Source: Gallibacterium melopsittaci (GTDB lineage Bacteria; Pseudomonadota; Gammaproteobacteria; Enterobacterales; Pasteurellaceae). From it: a stretch of 64,000 nt of DNA. Under the pieces are notes generated by a model. It worked only from the letters and a program-made list of their open reading frames with translations. It did not search any database and had not been told where the DNA came from. The position numbers and the translations under genes are program-made. This document shows, piece after piece, positions 10,056-18,505 of the stretch; position 1 is the first letter of the stretch, and every line of letters begins with the position of its first letter. Location: assembly GCF_042433085.1 (NCBI RefSeq), contig NZ_JBHLWA010000013.1:1-64000 (forward strand), written 5' to 3'.

Positions 10056-11828
10056 ATGAAAAAATCCTATCTCTATAAAAAGAGCTTACTCTCGCTGTTG
10101 ATCGCACTACCCCTAATAACTTTAAATGTTGAAGCAAATACTCAACCTGTTAATGCGACCTCACAAACAACCGCAGCAGCACAACGTTATGATAGTAGTA
10201 AAGATATTTTCCATCCTATTTATGCCAAACATGGTATGGTAGCGACTGAACAGCATCTTGCTACTAAGGTAGGATTATCAATCTTAAAAGAAGGTGGAAA
10301 TGCCGTTGATGCTGCAGTGGCAGTAGGTTTTGCGTTAGCTGTTGTATTACCAAACGCAGGCAATATTGGTGGTGGTGGTTTTATGGTGCTACATGATGCC
10401 AAAACAGGTGAAGATTTTGCTATCGACTTCCGTGAAGTTGCTCCATTAAAAGCACATAAAGATATGTACGTAGATGAAAAAGGCAATGTTGTTGATGGTA
10501 AATCACTCTTCACTCACTTTGCAGTTGGTGTTCCAGGTACTGTTGCTGGTATGGAATATGCATTAAAAAAATGGGGAACAATGCCACTAGAAAAAGTTAT
10601 TGAACCTGCTATTAAACTTGCTGAAAATGGTTTTATTATTAGTGACACTCTTGGTAATACCCTTGCAGTAGAAAAAGATAATTTAGGTAAATGGGAAAGT
10701 ACCAAAGCAATTTTCTTTAAAGATGGAGTTCCATTAGCCAGTGGCGATCGCCTAATACAAAAAGATCTAGCTCACTCCTTACGTTTGATCGCTAAACAAG
10801 GTTCAAAAGCCTTTTATGAAGGTGAAATCGCAGAAAAAATTGTAAAAGAAATGGAAAAACACGGTGGCTTAATTTCATTAGAAGATATGAAGAGCTATCA
10901 AGTAGCCGAGCGTAAACCTGTTACGGGTGAATACCGTGGCTATAAAATTGTTACTATGCCACCACCAAGTTCAGGTGGCGCCCATTTAGTACAAATCTTA
11001 AATATCTTAGAACGTTATCCATTAAGTGAATATGGCGTAAATAGCGCCAAAGCAATTCAACATTATGCAGAAGCAATGAAATTAGCCTACGCTGATCGTT
11101 CCGAATACTTAGGCGATCCTGACTTTGTTAAAATTCCATTGAAAGGTTTGATTTCAAAGAAATATGCTGACGAATTAGCACAAAAAATCCAAGACGATAA
11201 AATCACTCCAGCTAGTGAGATTAAACCAGGAAAACCACAGCCTTATGAAAGTGATCAAACCACACATTATTCAATTATGGATAAATTTGGTAATGCTGTT
11301 GCCGTCACTTACACCCTAAATCTCAACTTTGGAACAGGAATTGTTGCTCAAGGCACAGGAATCTTACTCAATAATGAAATGGATGACTTTTCATCTAAAC
11401 ATGGCGTACCAAATGCCTTTGGCTTAATTGGTGGTACAGCGAATGCAATTGAAGCGAAGAAACGACCGCTATCATCTATGACACCAACCATTGTGATGAA
11501 AGATAATAAACCTTGGTTAGTCACAGGTAGTCCTGGTGGTGCACGTATAATCACTACTGTATTACAAAGTATTGTAAATACGATTGATTATGGTATGAAT
11601 GTTGCTGAAGCAATCAATACCCCTAGAGTACATCATCAATGGTTACCAGATGAATTACGTATCGAAGAAGGTATTAGCCCAGATACAATTCATCTCCTTG
11701 AAAAACAAGGTTATAAAGTAGTCACAAAGGCAACAATGGGACGTGTACAAATTATCCAAGCAAAAGATGACGGCTTTTATGGTGCATCTGATCCACGTAA
11801 TCCTGATGGAGCAACTTTAGGCTATTAA
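10056..11828 (+). CDS. ggt: Gamma-glutamyltransferase (periplasmic)
   Basis: Ggt hydrolyses glutathione and gamma-glutamyl compounds or transfers the glutamyl group. It is an N-terminal-nucleophile enzyme made as a precursor and cut into two subunits. Using the ATG at 10056 (AAGGA upstream) gives 590 aa with a signal peptide ending near NVEA. The cleavage site SDQ/TTHYS puts the catalytic threonine at residue 402. GNIGGGGFM, the substrate loop and the C-terminal GSPGGARI are conserved. A longer frame from 10008 has no ribosome site. It stands alone, with terminators on both sides; the cysteinyl-glycine product would need a peptidase or peptide uptake. Confidence 0.95.
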   Translation: MKKSYLYKKSLLSLLIALPLITLNVEANTQPVNATSQTTAAAQRYDSSKDIFHPIYAKHGMVATEQHLATKVGLSILKEGGNAVDAAVAVGFALAVVLPNAGNIGGGGFMVLHDAKTGEDFAIDFREVAPLKAHKDMYVDEKGNVVDGKSLFTHFAVGVPGTVAGMEYALKKWGTMPLEKVIEPAIKLAENGFIISDTLGNTLAVEKDNLGKWESTKAIFFKDGVPLASGDRLIQKDLAHSLRLIAKQGSKAFYEGEIAEKIVKEMEKHGGLISLEDMKSYQVAERKPVTGEYRGYKIVTMPPPSSGGAHLVQILNILERYPLSEYGVNSAKAIQHYAEAMKLAYADRSEYLGDPDFVKIPLKGLISKKYADELAQKIQDDKITPASEIKPGKPQPYESDQTTHYSIMDKFGNAVAVTYTLNLNFGTGIVAQGTGILLNNEMDDFSSKHGVPNAFGLIGGTANAIEAKKRPLSSMTPTIVMKDNKPWLVTGSPGGARIITTVLQSIVNTIDYGMNVAEAINTPRVHHQWLPDELRIEEGISPDTIHLLEKQGYKVVTKATMGRVQIIQAKDDGFYGASDPRNPDGATLGY

Positions 11829-11838
11829 TCCTAAAATT

Positions 11839-11861
11839 AAGGTCGGATACATTCCGACCTT
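11839..11861. terminator. Hairpin between ggt and the lipoprotein gene
   Basis: AAGGTCGGA and TCCGACCTT form a 9-bp perfect stem with a 5-base loop between two convergent genes. The T run is poor on both sides, so termination may be inefficient. Confidence 0.6.
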
Positions 11862-11880
11862 ATTCAATATCAATCCATAC

Positions 11881-12276
11881 TTACCAATATAAACGATGTC
11901 TTCGCCAACGAGGTCCTAAATCATAAGGTGGATAATCATCATAAAACTGCCTTTCTAATTCCATCTGTCTGATTTGTTTCTCCGCCATATAATTTTGTAA
12001 CGCTAATTTATAGCAGGCTTGGAACATTGGATCATTTACTTTCTTTGTATATTCCTCTTCAAACGCTTTTTGCTGTTTTGCAGTTAAGCCAATATCTTGA
12101 TCAAAATGACGCTGCATCAATGCAGCAGTTTCTGCATCACATTGTTTCGCTAACGATACTTGCAATGCTTGTTGCTGACGAATTTTCGCCTCTTCCATAG
12201 CACGTTGTTCTTCTGGCGATAATGCACAACCAGCAAGTAAAGTGATAGAAATAATAAGTGGAAGTGCTTTTTTCAT
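11881..12276 (-). CDS. Putative lipoprotein of unknown function
   Basis: I do not recognise a named family. The 131-aa protein has a lipoprotein signal (charged start, hydrophobic stretch, lipobox LAGC with the lipidated Cys at residue 16). The mature part is predicted largely helical and rich in Gln, Glu and Ala (EEQRAMEEAKIRQQQ), with two further cysteines (KQCDAE, QACYK) that could form a periplasmic disulphide. The tail is rich in Tyr, Pro, Arg and Trp and ends RHRLYW. It is a single gene between ggt and the mgl operon. No function is inferred beyond envelope location. Confidence 0.75.
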   Translation of the reverse strand: MKKALPLIISITLLAGCALSPEEQRAMEEAKIRQQQALQVSLAKQCDAETAALMQRHFDQDIGLTAKQQKAFEEEYTKKVNDPMFQACYKLALQNYMAEKQIRQMELERQFYDDYPPYDLGPRWRRHRLYW

Positions 12277-12362
12277 AATGATTCACCTATATTTGAGTAA
12301 TACTGCATAAGCATACTATCAATTATGGTTGATGAATAGAGTGTTCTTTAATTACTGATACA

Positions 12363-12400
12363 ATAAAAAACTGCACCTCACAATAACTGTTAAGGTGCAG
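12363..12400 (-). terminator. Terminator of the mgl operon
   Basis: CTGCACCT and AGGTGCAG form an 8-bp perfect stem with a 14-base loop. Read on the minus strand it is followed by TTTTTTATTG. It lies about 50 bp after the mglC stop. Confidence 0.8.
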
Positions 12401-12447
12401 AAACCGACTTTCAAATCAATAAGGAACTTACAATGATAAATTAACGA

Positions 12448-13458
12448 TTATTTCTTCTTAGCATATTTCAATGAGTCAATAGCTACCGCTAAGATAATAA
12501 TGGTACCTTTAATAATATATTGCCAGTACGGGTTAACACCAATATAAGTTAAACCATAGTTGATAACAGTAAAGATGATTACCCCAGTAATAACACCAAT
12601 TACTGTACCCACACCACCAGCGAAAGATACACCACCAACCACACAAGCAGCAATTGCATCTAACTCATACATAAAACCAAGGTTATTTGTTGCACTACCG
12701 ATACGTCCACCTTCTAACATACCTGCAAAGCCATAGAACGCTCCAGCAAGGATATAAACAAAGATTAAGTTTCGTGCAACGTTTACCCCTGATACACGTG
12801 CCGCTTCTGGGTTACCACCGATAGCAAACATATTCTTACCAAACCGAGTTTTGTTCCATACTACCCAGATAAAGAACGCTGCAATTGCGGCATAAATGGT
12901 AATATAAGAGAGCTTGAAATCCCCTAGTTGGATAAATCCTTGAGTAAATTCAGAGAATGATTTACTAAAGCCAGCAATTGGTGAAGAACCTACTGCATCA
13001 TAGTAAAGTGAGTTCGCACCATACACGATAATCATCGTACCTAATGTTGCAATAAATGGTGTTACATTAAGATAAGCAACTATCAAACCATTAACCATAC
13101 CAATCACTGCACCAATCGCACAAACAATTAAGATCACAACTGGAATCGGCATTTCTGCTAAATCAGGGAAAACACGATTAGTATTATCTAATGCTTGTAA
13201 CATGGTTGCTGATACCACCGCAGCAAGACCAACTTGGCGACCTGCAGATAAGTCAGTACCTTGGGTGATCAAGATCCCCGCCATACCAAGTGCAATAATA
13301 AGTCTAACAGATGATTGAGTAAGAATATTACTAAAGTTAAGTAAACTTAAGAAGGTATCATCTTGAGATACGATAACGCCTAATAAGATTAATAGAACAA
13401 AATAAATCGCATTTTGTTTCATAAAATCTAGTGATTTTTTTTGTTGAATACCAGCCAT
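12448..13458 (-). CDS. mglC: Galactose/methyl galactoside ABC permease MglC
   Basis: Inner-membrane permease of the high-affinity galactose importer. Its 336 aa equal the E. coli length, with about ten hydrophobic segments and the ribose/galactose permease signature region (ITQGTDLSAGR near residue 63). It lies 20 bp after mglA in the minus direction. With MglA (ATPase) and MglB (binding protein) it forms the transporter. Confidence 0.95.
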   Translation of the reverse strand: MAGIQQKKSLDFMKQNAIYFVLLILLGVIVSQDDTFLSLLNFSNILTQSSVRLIIALGMAGILITQGTDLSAGRQVGLAAVVSATMLQALDNTNRVFPDLAEMPIPVVILIVCAIGAVIGMVNGLIVAYLNVTPFIATLGTMIIVYGANSLYYDAVGSSPIAGFSKSFSEFTQGFIQLGDFKLSYITIYAAIAAFFIWVVWNKTRFGKNMFAIGGNPEAARVSGVNVARNLIFVYILAGAFYGFAGMLEGGRIGSATNNLGFMYELDAIAACVVGGVSFAGGVGTVIGVITGVIIFTVINYGLTYIGVNPYWQYIIKGTIIILAVAIDSLKYAKKK

Positions 13459-13478
13459 AATTCAATCCTTTTATCAAC

Positions 13479-14996
13479 TTATAAATATTTCGCAGCAAGT
13501 TGCAAAATTTCTTCTTGGGAAGTTTTTGCTGTTTCGACAATACCCGCAACACGACCATTACTCATCACTAGAATTCTGTCGGTTACTCCTAACAATTCAG
13601 GCATTTCGGATGAAATCATTATGATTCCTTTGTCTTTTTCTGCTAACTGCATCATTAATTGGTAAATTTCAAATTTCGCCCCAACATCAATACCACGAGT
13701 CGGTTCATCCATCATTAAAATTTCTGGTTGCGTTAATAACCAACGACCGATAATAACTTTTTGTTGGTTACCGCCTGATAAAGAACCAATATTCGTACGA
13801 TGAGATGGTGTTTTCACATTCATTGAATCAATAACCCATTGAGTATCACTCTTCATTCTCGCTGTACTCAATAAACCAAACTTACCAAGATAGGCTTTCA
13901 TATTTGAAATCAATGAGTTAAATTCAATACTTAAGTTAGCATAGATACCTGTTGAACGACGTTCTTCTGTAATTAACGCAAAACCATTGTTAATTGCTTC
14001 TAATGCATTACGGTTACGCATTTCTTTACCATGTAAAGTAATCGTACCGCTTCTCTTTTCACGAATACCAAAAATGGTTTCTACAATATCAGTTCGCTTC
14101 GCTCCGACTAACCCAGCAATCCCTAAGATTTCACCTTTACGAAGTTCAAAACTTACATCTTGAATAGATGGTTGGTTTTTAGCAGTTAAATGTTCTACGG
14201 TAAGGATAGTTTCTTTTGGAACATTATGTTTTTCTGGGAAACGTTGTGTTAATTCACGTCCCACCATCATTGCAACTAATTGATCCATATTAGTATCTTT
14301 AATCGCAACTGTATTTACCCACTTACCGTCACGTAAAATTGTTACTTCATCACAAATTTTGAAAATTTCATCCATTTTGTGAGAAATATAAATTATTCCA
14401 CAACCACGATTTTTTAACTTATCAATAATCTTGAATAAGTGATCAACCTCTTTTTCAGAGAGTGACGAAGTTGGTTCGTCCATGATCACAATTTTTGCGT
14501 TATAAGAGAATGCTTTTGCGATTTCGATCATCTGCATTTGTGATACAGATAATTTAGCAACTTTCTCTTTTGGATCGATATCAATTCCTAATTCTTCAAA
14601 GATTGCTTTAGTATCACGATACATTTTTCCATGATCGACAAAACCTGCTTTTAAAGGATAACGGCCTAACCAAAGGTTATCCATTACACTTCTTTGGCGA
14701 ACCAAGTTTAATTCTTGGTGCACCATGGAAATCCCATTTTCTAATGCTTCTTTTGATGTTTTAAAATTAACTGTTTTTCCGAGATAAAGGATTTCTCCTT
14801 CATCTTTAGCGTAAATACCGAACAGACATTTCAGTAATGTTGATTTTCCTGCACCATTTTCACCCATTAATGCATGCACGGAATATGAACGTACCGTTAA
14901 GTTTGCATGATCGAGCGCTTTCACACCGGGAAATGACTTACTGACATCTTTCATTTCCAACAGTATTTCACTTCGGTTTTCGACTTGCATTGACAT
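13479..14996 (-). CDS. mglA: Galactose/methyl galactoside ABC ATPase MglA
   Basis: Double ATP-binding-cassette protein energising MglC. The first cassette has a normal Walker A (GENGAGKST) and Walker B (IVIMDEPTSSL). The second has the degenerate Walker A GLVGAKRTD but keeps LSGGNQQK and MMDEPTRGID, as is usual in sugar importers of this type. The ATG at 14996 (MSMQVEN) with GGGG six bases upstream is preferred to an in-frame TTG at 15008. That gives 505 aa, matching the family. A hairpin sits in the gap to mglB. Confidence 0.95.
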   Translation of the reverse strand: MSMQVENRSEILLEMKDVSKSFPGVKALDHANLTVRSYSVHALMGENGAGKSTLLKCLFGIYAKDEGEILYLGKTVNFKTSKEALENGISMVHQELNLVRQRSVMDNLWLGRYPLKAGFVDHGKMYRDTKAIFEELGIDIDPKEKVAKLSVSQMQMIEIAKAFSYNAKIVIMDEPTSSLSEKEVDHLFKIIDKLKNRGCGIIYISHKMDEIFKICDEVTILRDGKWVNTVAIKDTNMDQLVAMMVGRELTQRFPEKHNVPKETILTVEHLTAKNQPSIQDVSFELRKGEILGIAGLVGAKRTDIVETIFGIREKRSGTITLHGKEMRNRNALEAINNGFALITEERRSTGIYANLSIEFNSLISNMKAYLGKFGLLSTARMKSDTQWVIDSMNVKTPSHRTNIGSLSGGNQQKVIIGRWLLTQPEILMMDEPTRGIDVGAKFEIYQLMMQLAEKDKGIIMISSEMPELLGVTDRILVMSNGRVAGIVETAKTSQEEILQLAAKYL

Positions 14997-15017
14997 ATCT
15001 AACCCCAAACTAACGAA

Positions 15018-15038
15018 AGAGGGGAATTTCTCCCCTCT
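15018..15038 (-). promoter_or_regulatory. Intercistronic hairpin between mglB and mglA
   Basis: AGAGGGGA and TCCCCTCT form an 8-bp GC-rich perfect stem with a 5-base loop, in the 60-bp gap between mglB and mglA. No strong T run follows on the minus strand. Such structures often protect the binding-protein mRNA from 3' decay or attenuate downstream genes, giving more MglB than MglA or MglC. That role is inferred here. Confidence 0.6.
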
Positions 15039-15056
15039 AGGAACTACATTACGGTA

Positions 15057-16049
15057 TTATTTTAAGAAATCACCTATGTTATCTGCATCTACACCAACAT
15101 ATGGAACTCGAACATAACGGTTATTGATTTTCCATTGAGTACCTTCACCAGCTTCTTTACCGTGAGCTAAGTTATTAGAAAGATCAACAACGGCTTTAGC
15201 TTGGTTTACACCATCGTTTAACACAGTACCCGCAATTTCACCTTTCTTAATTAATTGCAATACTTCTGGTAATGCATCCACACCAAAGATTGGTAATTTC
15301 TTACCATGTGCTTTAGTTGCTTCTAATGCACCCATTGCCATACCATCGTTGTTAGAAATGATAACTTCAATGTCATTTGCTTTAGAGCTTGATAACCATG
15401 CATCAGTTTTATCTTTCGCCATTGCAGCATCCCACATACCAGTATCTAAGAAGAGTTGTTCAGTTTGGATACCTTTTGCATTTAACTCTTCAATAACATA
15501 TTTAGTACGTGCTTCTGCGTCTGGGTGACCTGGTTCACCTTTTAATAATACGAATTGGATTTTACCATCTTTATTTAAGTCCCATTCTGGATGTGCTTTC
15601 CATTGTTTCGCAATTAAGTCGCCTTGGATCAATCCTGATTCTTTCGGATCTGTACCTACATAATAAGCTTTATCATAGCTATTGATTGCTTTTTGACCTG
15701 GATCTTTATTGAAGAACACTACTGGAACATTGTTTGGTTTAGCTTTTGCAATAATGGTTGGTGCAGCTGAAGGGTCAACTAAGTTGATTGCTAATGCTTT
15801 AACACCTTTAGAAAGTAGAACATCTACTTGGTCATTTTGAATTGATTGTGCGTTTTGAGAGTCATTCATTAACAATTTAACGCCTGGAAGTTTTTCTGCA
15901 TCTTTATTAATCTCTTTACGCATTAATGACATAAAGTTGTCATCATATTTGTAAATGGTTACACCGATACGCACATCTTTTGCTTGTGCTACAGAACCTA
16001 AACCTAAGCCTAATGATAAAGCAATCGCACTTAAAACAATTTTCTTCAT
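15057..16049 (-). CDS. mglB: D-galactose/D-glucose-binding periplasmic protein MglB
   Basis: Periplasmic ligand-binding protein of the Mgl importer; in relatives it is also the chemoreceptor ligand carrier. The 330 aa include a classic signal peptide ending SVAQA before KDVRIGV. The EF-hand-like calcium loop DLNKDGKIQ is present, along with the sugar-binding aromatics and acids (NDGMAMG, FGVDALPE). It is the first gene of the mgl operon. A perfect CRP site lies about 170 bp upstream. Confidence 0.96.
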   Translation of the reverse strand: MKKIVLSAIALSLGLGLGSVAQAKDVRIGVTIYKYDDNFMSLMRKEINKDAEKLPGVKLLMNDSQNAQSIQNDQVDVLLSKGVKALAINLVDPSAAPTIIAKAKPNNVPVVFFNKDPGQKAINSYDKAYYVGTDPKESGLIQGDLIAKQWKAHPEWDLNKDGKIQFVLLKGEPGHPDAEARTKYVIEELNAKGIQTEQLFLDTGMWDAAMAKDKTDAWLSSSKANDIEVIISNNDGMAMGALEATKAHGKKLPIFGVDALPEVLQLIKKGEIAGTVLNDGVNQAKAVVDLSNNLAHGKEAGEGTQWKINNRYVRVPYVGVDADNIGDFLK

Positions 16050-16090
16050 AATACAGATCTCCTGATTGTAATTTTACTGGAAATTCATTG

Positions 16091-16104
16091 TGTTAAAGTT
16101 AACA
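16091..16104. promoter_or_regulatory. 14-bp palindrome upstream of mglB
   Basis: TGTTAAAGTTAACA has 6-bp perfect arms around AG, 42 bp before the mglB start. It shares only the outer bases of the LacI-family consensus TGNAANCGNTTNCA, missing the central CG, so a GalS operator is possible but weakly supported. Confidence 0.3.
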
Positions 16105-16217
16105 ACTTTCCTTCATTTAACAGTCCGTTATTTTTAACCAACTGTCTTGTTATCTTTCCATACCACTACTGCAGAAATATAACTGTAAATAGCATACCGA
16201 TTTTTTTTCAGCTTTGA

Positions 16218-16233
16218 TGTGATCGGTTTCACA
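16218..16233. promoter_or_regulatory. CRP-binding site upstream of mglB
   Basis: TGTGATCGGTTTCACA is a perfect TGTGA-N6-TCACA. It lies between galS and mglB, upstream of the mgl operon, which is activated by cAMP-CRP in relatives. Confidence 0.85.
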
Positions 16234-16259
16234 AAAATGTAACTCTATTACAAAATTTT

Positions 16260-17264
16260 TTATTTTTGTCGTCTTTCTACTGAAAAACGTCTGACTAAAG
16301 TCGGATTAAACTGGATAGGTTTAGGTAAATTTGTATCATCGTTTGCCAAACCCAATGCCAATTCAGCAGCATAATTTGCCATTAAATCAATAGGATACCT
16401 AATTGTTGTTAATTTAGGAATTAGATGATTAGCGATTGGCATATCGTCAAATCCAATGACAGAAAAATCTTTTGGCACAATAATACCGTTTTCACTCAAG
16501 ACCGACATTGCTCCTGAGGCCATTGAGTCGTTATATGCCACTACTGCCGTTAAATCACTGTTATAACTTAATAAATTAATCATCGCTTCCTCACCACCTT
16601 CAAAATTCGGTGCCCCCTTGGTAATAGCAAGTTTACGAATAGGTAAGTTATATTTTTGCAACATATTCAGATAACCTTGTAAACGGTCAGTTTCATCATG
16701 AATTGGGTGGTTAGAACCTATGTAGCCAATACTTTTATGTCCATATTTAATTAAAGTTTCTGTAGCAATCTCTGTACCTTTCGTATTATCTAATCCAACA
16801 CAGCGATTCTCGAATCCTGGAATCACACGATTAATAATCACCATTCCTTTTACCGTTTTCAGATAATTTGCTAATTCTTCATCTGACAAGGCTTTCGCAT
16901 GCACAACCAAACAAGTACAACGTTTACGCAATAAATTATCTATCGCCTTACGTTCTTTCTCTGCATTATGGTAGCCAATACCAATCAAAATATTTTTTTG
17001 ATACTTTTCGGCAACCTGATCAATTGACTTGACTAAAATAGCAAAAAAAGAATCCGTTACATCTGTTACAACAACACCAATAGTATCAATACTTTGTGAA
17101 GCTAATGCCTGTGCATTGGCATTTGGCTGATAATTTAATTCTGTAACTGCTTGTAATACTTTATTTTTTGCTTTTTCACTGATACTCTCATGGTTATTTA
17201 AAACCCGAGAAACTGTGGCAACTGAAACGCCAGCAAGTTTAGCAACATCACGAATTGTTACCAT
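16260..17264 (-). CDS. galS: LacI-family galactose regulator (GalS/GalR type)
   Basis: A DNA-binding repressor with an N-terminal LacI helix-turn-helix (TIRDVAKLAGVSVATVSRVLN, residues 3-23). A hinge and a periplasmic-binding-protein-like sugar domain follow, up to residue 334. Its position between mglB and divergent galT strongly suggests it controls both the mgl and gal units in response to galactose; the same arrangement is known in other Pasteurellaceae. A LacI-type operator sits just before galT. Whether it behaves as GalS or GalR cannot be told from sequence. Confidence 0.88.
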   Translation of the reverse strand: MVTIRDVAKLAGVSVATVSRVLNNHESISEKAKNKVLQAVTELNYQPNANAQALASQSIDTIGVVVTDVTDSFFAILVKSIDQVAEKYQKNILIGIGYHNAEKERKAIDNLLRKRCTCLVVHAKALSDEELANYLKTVKGMVIINRVIPGFENRCVGLDNTKGTEIATETLIKYGHKSIGYIGSNHPIHDETDRLQGYLNMLQKYNLPIRKLAITKGAPNFEGGEEAMINLLSYNSDLTAVVAYNDSMASGAMSVLSENGIIVPKDFSVIGFDDMPIANHLIPKLTTIRYPIDLMANYAAELALGLANDDTNLPKPIQFNPTLVRRFSVERRQK

Positions 17265-17350
17265 ATTTTCAACCCTTCAATGACTCTGTTACATAATTTG
17301 TTTAAATAATAACGCTAAATAAGGATATAGAGTGATAAATATCTTCTTTT

Positions 17351-17366
17351 TGTGATCTAGATAACA
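17351..17366. promoter_or_regulatory. CRP-like site in the galS-galT gap
   Basis: TGTGATCTAGATAACA keeps the full left CRP half-site and three of five bases of the right one, about 80 bp upstream of galT. A plausible activator site for galTKM. Confidence 0.45.
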
Positions 17367-17405
17367 GTTTATCGGACAAATAATTGGTATCTTACATAGA
17401 AATTT

Positions 17406-17419
17406 TGTAAGCGTTTTCA
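17406..17419. promoter_or_regulatory. LacI-family operator at galT
   Basis: TGTAAGCGTTTTCA matches the LacI/GalR-family operator consensus TGNAANCGNTTNCA at every fixed position, 27 bp before the galT start. The likely ligand is the adjacent GalS product. Confidence 0.8.
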
Positions 17420-17446
17420 TTTTATCTCAGATACAAGGAAAATATC

Positions 17447-18490
17447 ATGAGTGAGTTTTTTGATCCTACTGAACACCCACATCGCCGTTATAATCCTTTA
17501 AAAGGCGAATATGTCCTCGTTTCACCTCATCGCGCCAAACGCCCTTGGCAAGGTCAACAAGAAAAAACGGCAGATGAGCAAAAACCTAGCCATGACCCAA
17601 CTTGTTATTTATGTCCAGGCAATAAACGCATTACTGGTGAACAAAATCCGACTTATACCAAACCTTTTGTATTTAAAAATGATTTCTCTGCTTTATTGCA
17701 TCAAACACCAACTCCACCAGTCAGTGACAATCCACTATTCCAAGTTTCTCAAGCAACTGGAGAAAGCCGTGTGGTCTGTTTTTCGCATGATCACAGCAAA
17801 ACACTACCTTTATTAAGTGAAACAGAAATTGTTGAAGTGATTAAAGTTTGGCAAGAACAATTAACTGAATTAGGACAACATTATCCTTGGGTACAAATCT
17901 TTGAAAATAAAGGCGCTGCGATGGGGTGTTCTAATCCACATCCACATGGACAAATTTGGGCAAATAGTTTTTTACCAAATGAAGTTGCTCGAGAAGATCT
18001 GATGCAACGTCAATACTTACAACAACATGGATCTATCTTATTAGTGGATTATGTTCAACAAGAATTGCAACGCAAAGAACGAATTGTAGTTGAAACTGAG
18101 CATTGGGTGGCAGTCGTTCCATTTTGGGCTGTTTGGCCATTTGAAACATTATTATTACCAAAAGAACATATTCAACGTCTAACCGATTTAACACTAGCAC
18201 AACGAGATGATTTAGCGATAGCGATTAAACAACTTACAACTAAATACGATAATTTATTCTCTACTTCATTCCCTTATTCAATGGGATTCCATGGTGCACC
18301 GTTTAATCATGAAGACAACCAACACTGGCAGCTGCATGCCCATTTCTATCCACCACTTTTACGTTCCGCTACTGTACGTAAATTTATGGTTGGTTACGAA
18401 ATGTTAGCCGAATCACAACGAGATTTAACTGCTGAACAAGCCGCTGCACGCCTTGCAGCTTTATCAACTATCCACTATAGCCAACACTAA
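17447..18490 (+). CDS. galT: Galactose-1-phosphate uridylyltransferase
   Basis: Leloir-pathway enzyme that exchanges UMP between UDP-glucose and galactose-1-phosphate. The 347-aa protein has the N-terminal zinc motif TCYLCPGN and the active-site NPHPHGQIW with the uridylylated His. It is the first gene of galT-galK-galM. The epimerase gene galE is not in the window, so UDP-galactose recycling depends on a copy elsewhere. Confidence 0.97.
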   Translation: MSEFFDPTEHPHRRYNPLKGEYVLVSPHRAKRPWQGQQEKTADEQKPSHDPTCYLCPGNKRITGEQNPTYTKPFVFKNDFSALLHQTPTPPVSDNPLFQVSQATGESRVVCFSHDHSKTLPLLSETEIVEVIKVWQEQLTELGQHYPWVQIFENKGAAMGCSNPHPHGQIWANSFLPNEVAREDLMQRQYLQQHGSILLVDYVQQELQRKERIVVETEHWVAVVPFWAVWPFETLLLPKEHIQRLTDLTLAQRDDLAIAIKQLTTKYDNLFSTSFPYSMGFHGAPFNHEDNQHWQLHAHFYPPLLRSATVRKFMVGYEMLAESQRDLTAEQAAARLAALSTIHYSQH

Positions 18491-18505
18491 GTGAGTGAGG
18501 AATTT

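Noticed and set aside
13479..14996. Degenerate Walker A in the second MglA cassette as a damaging mutation
   Set aside because: GLVGAKRTD in place of a canonical P-loop is normal for the second domain of MglA/RbsA-type ATPases.
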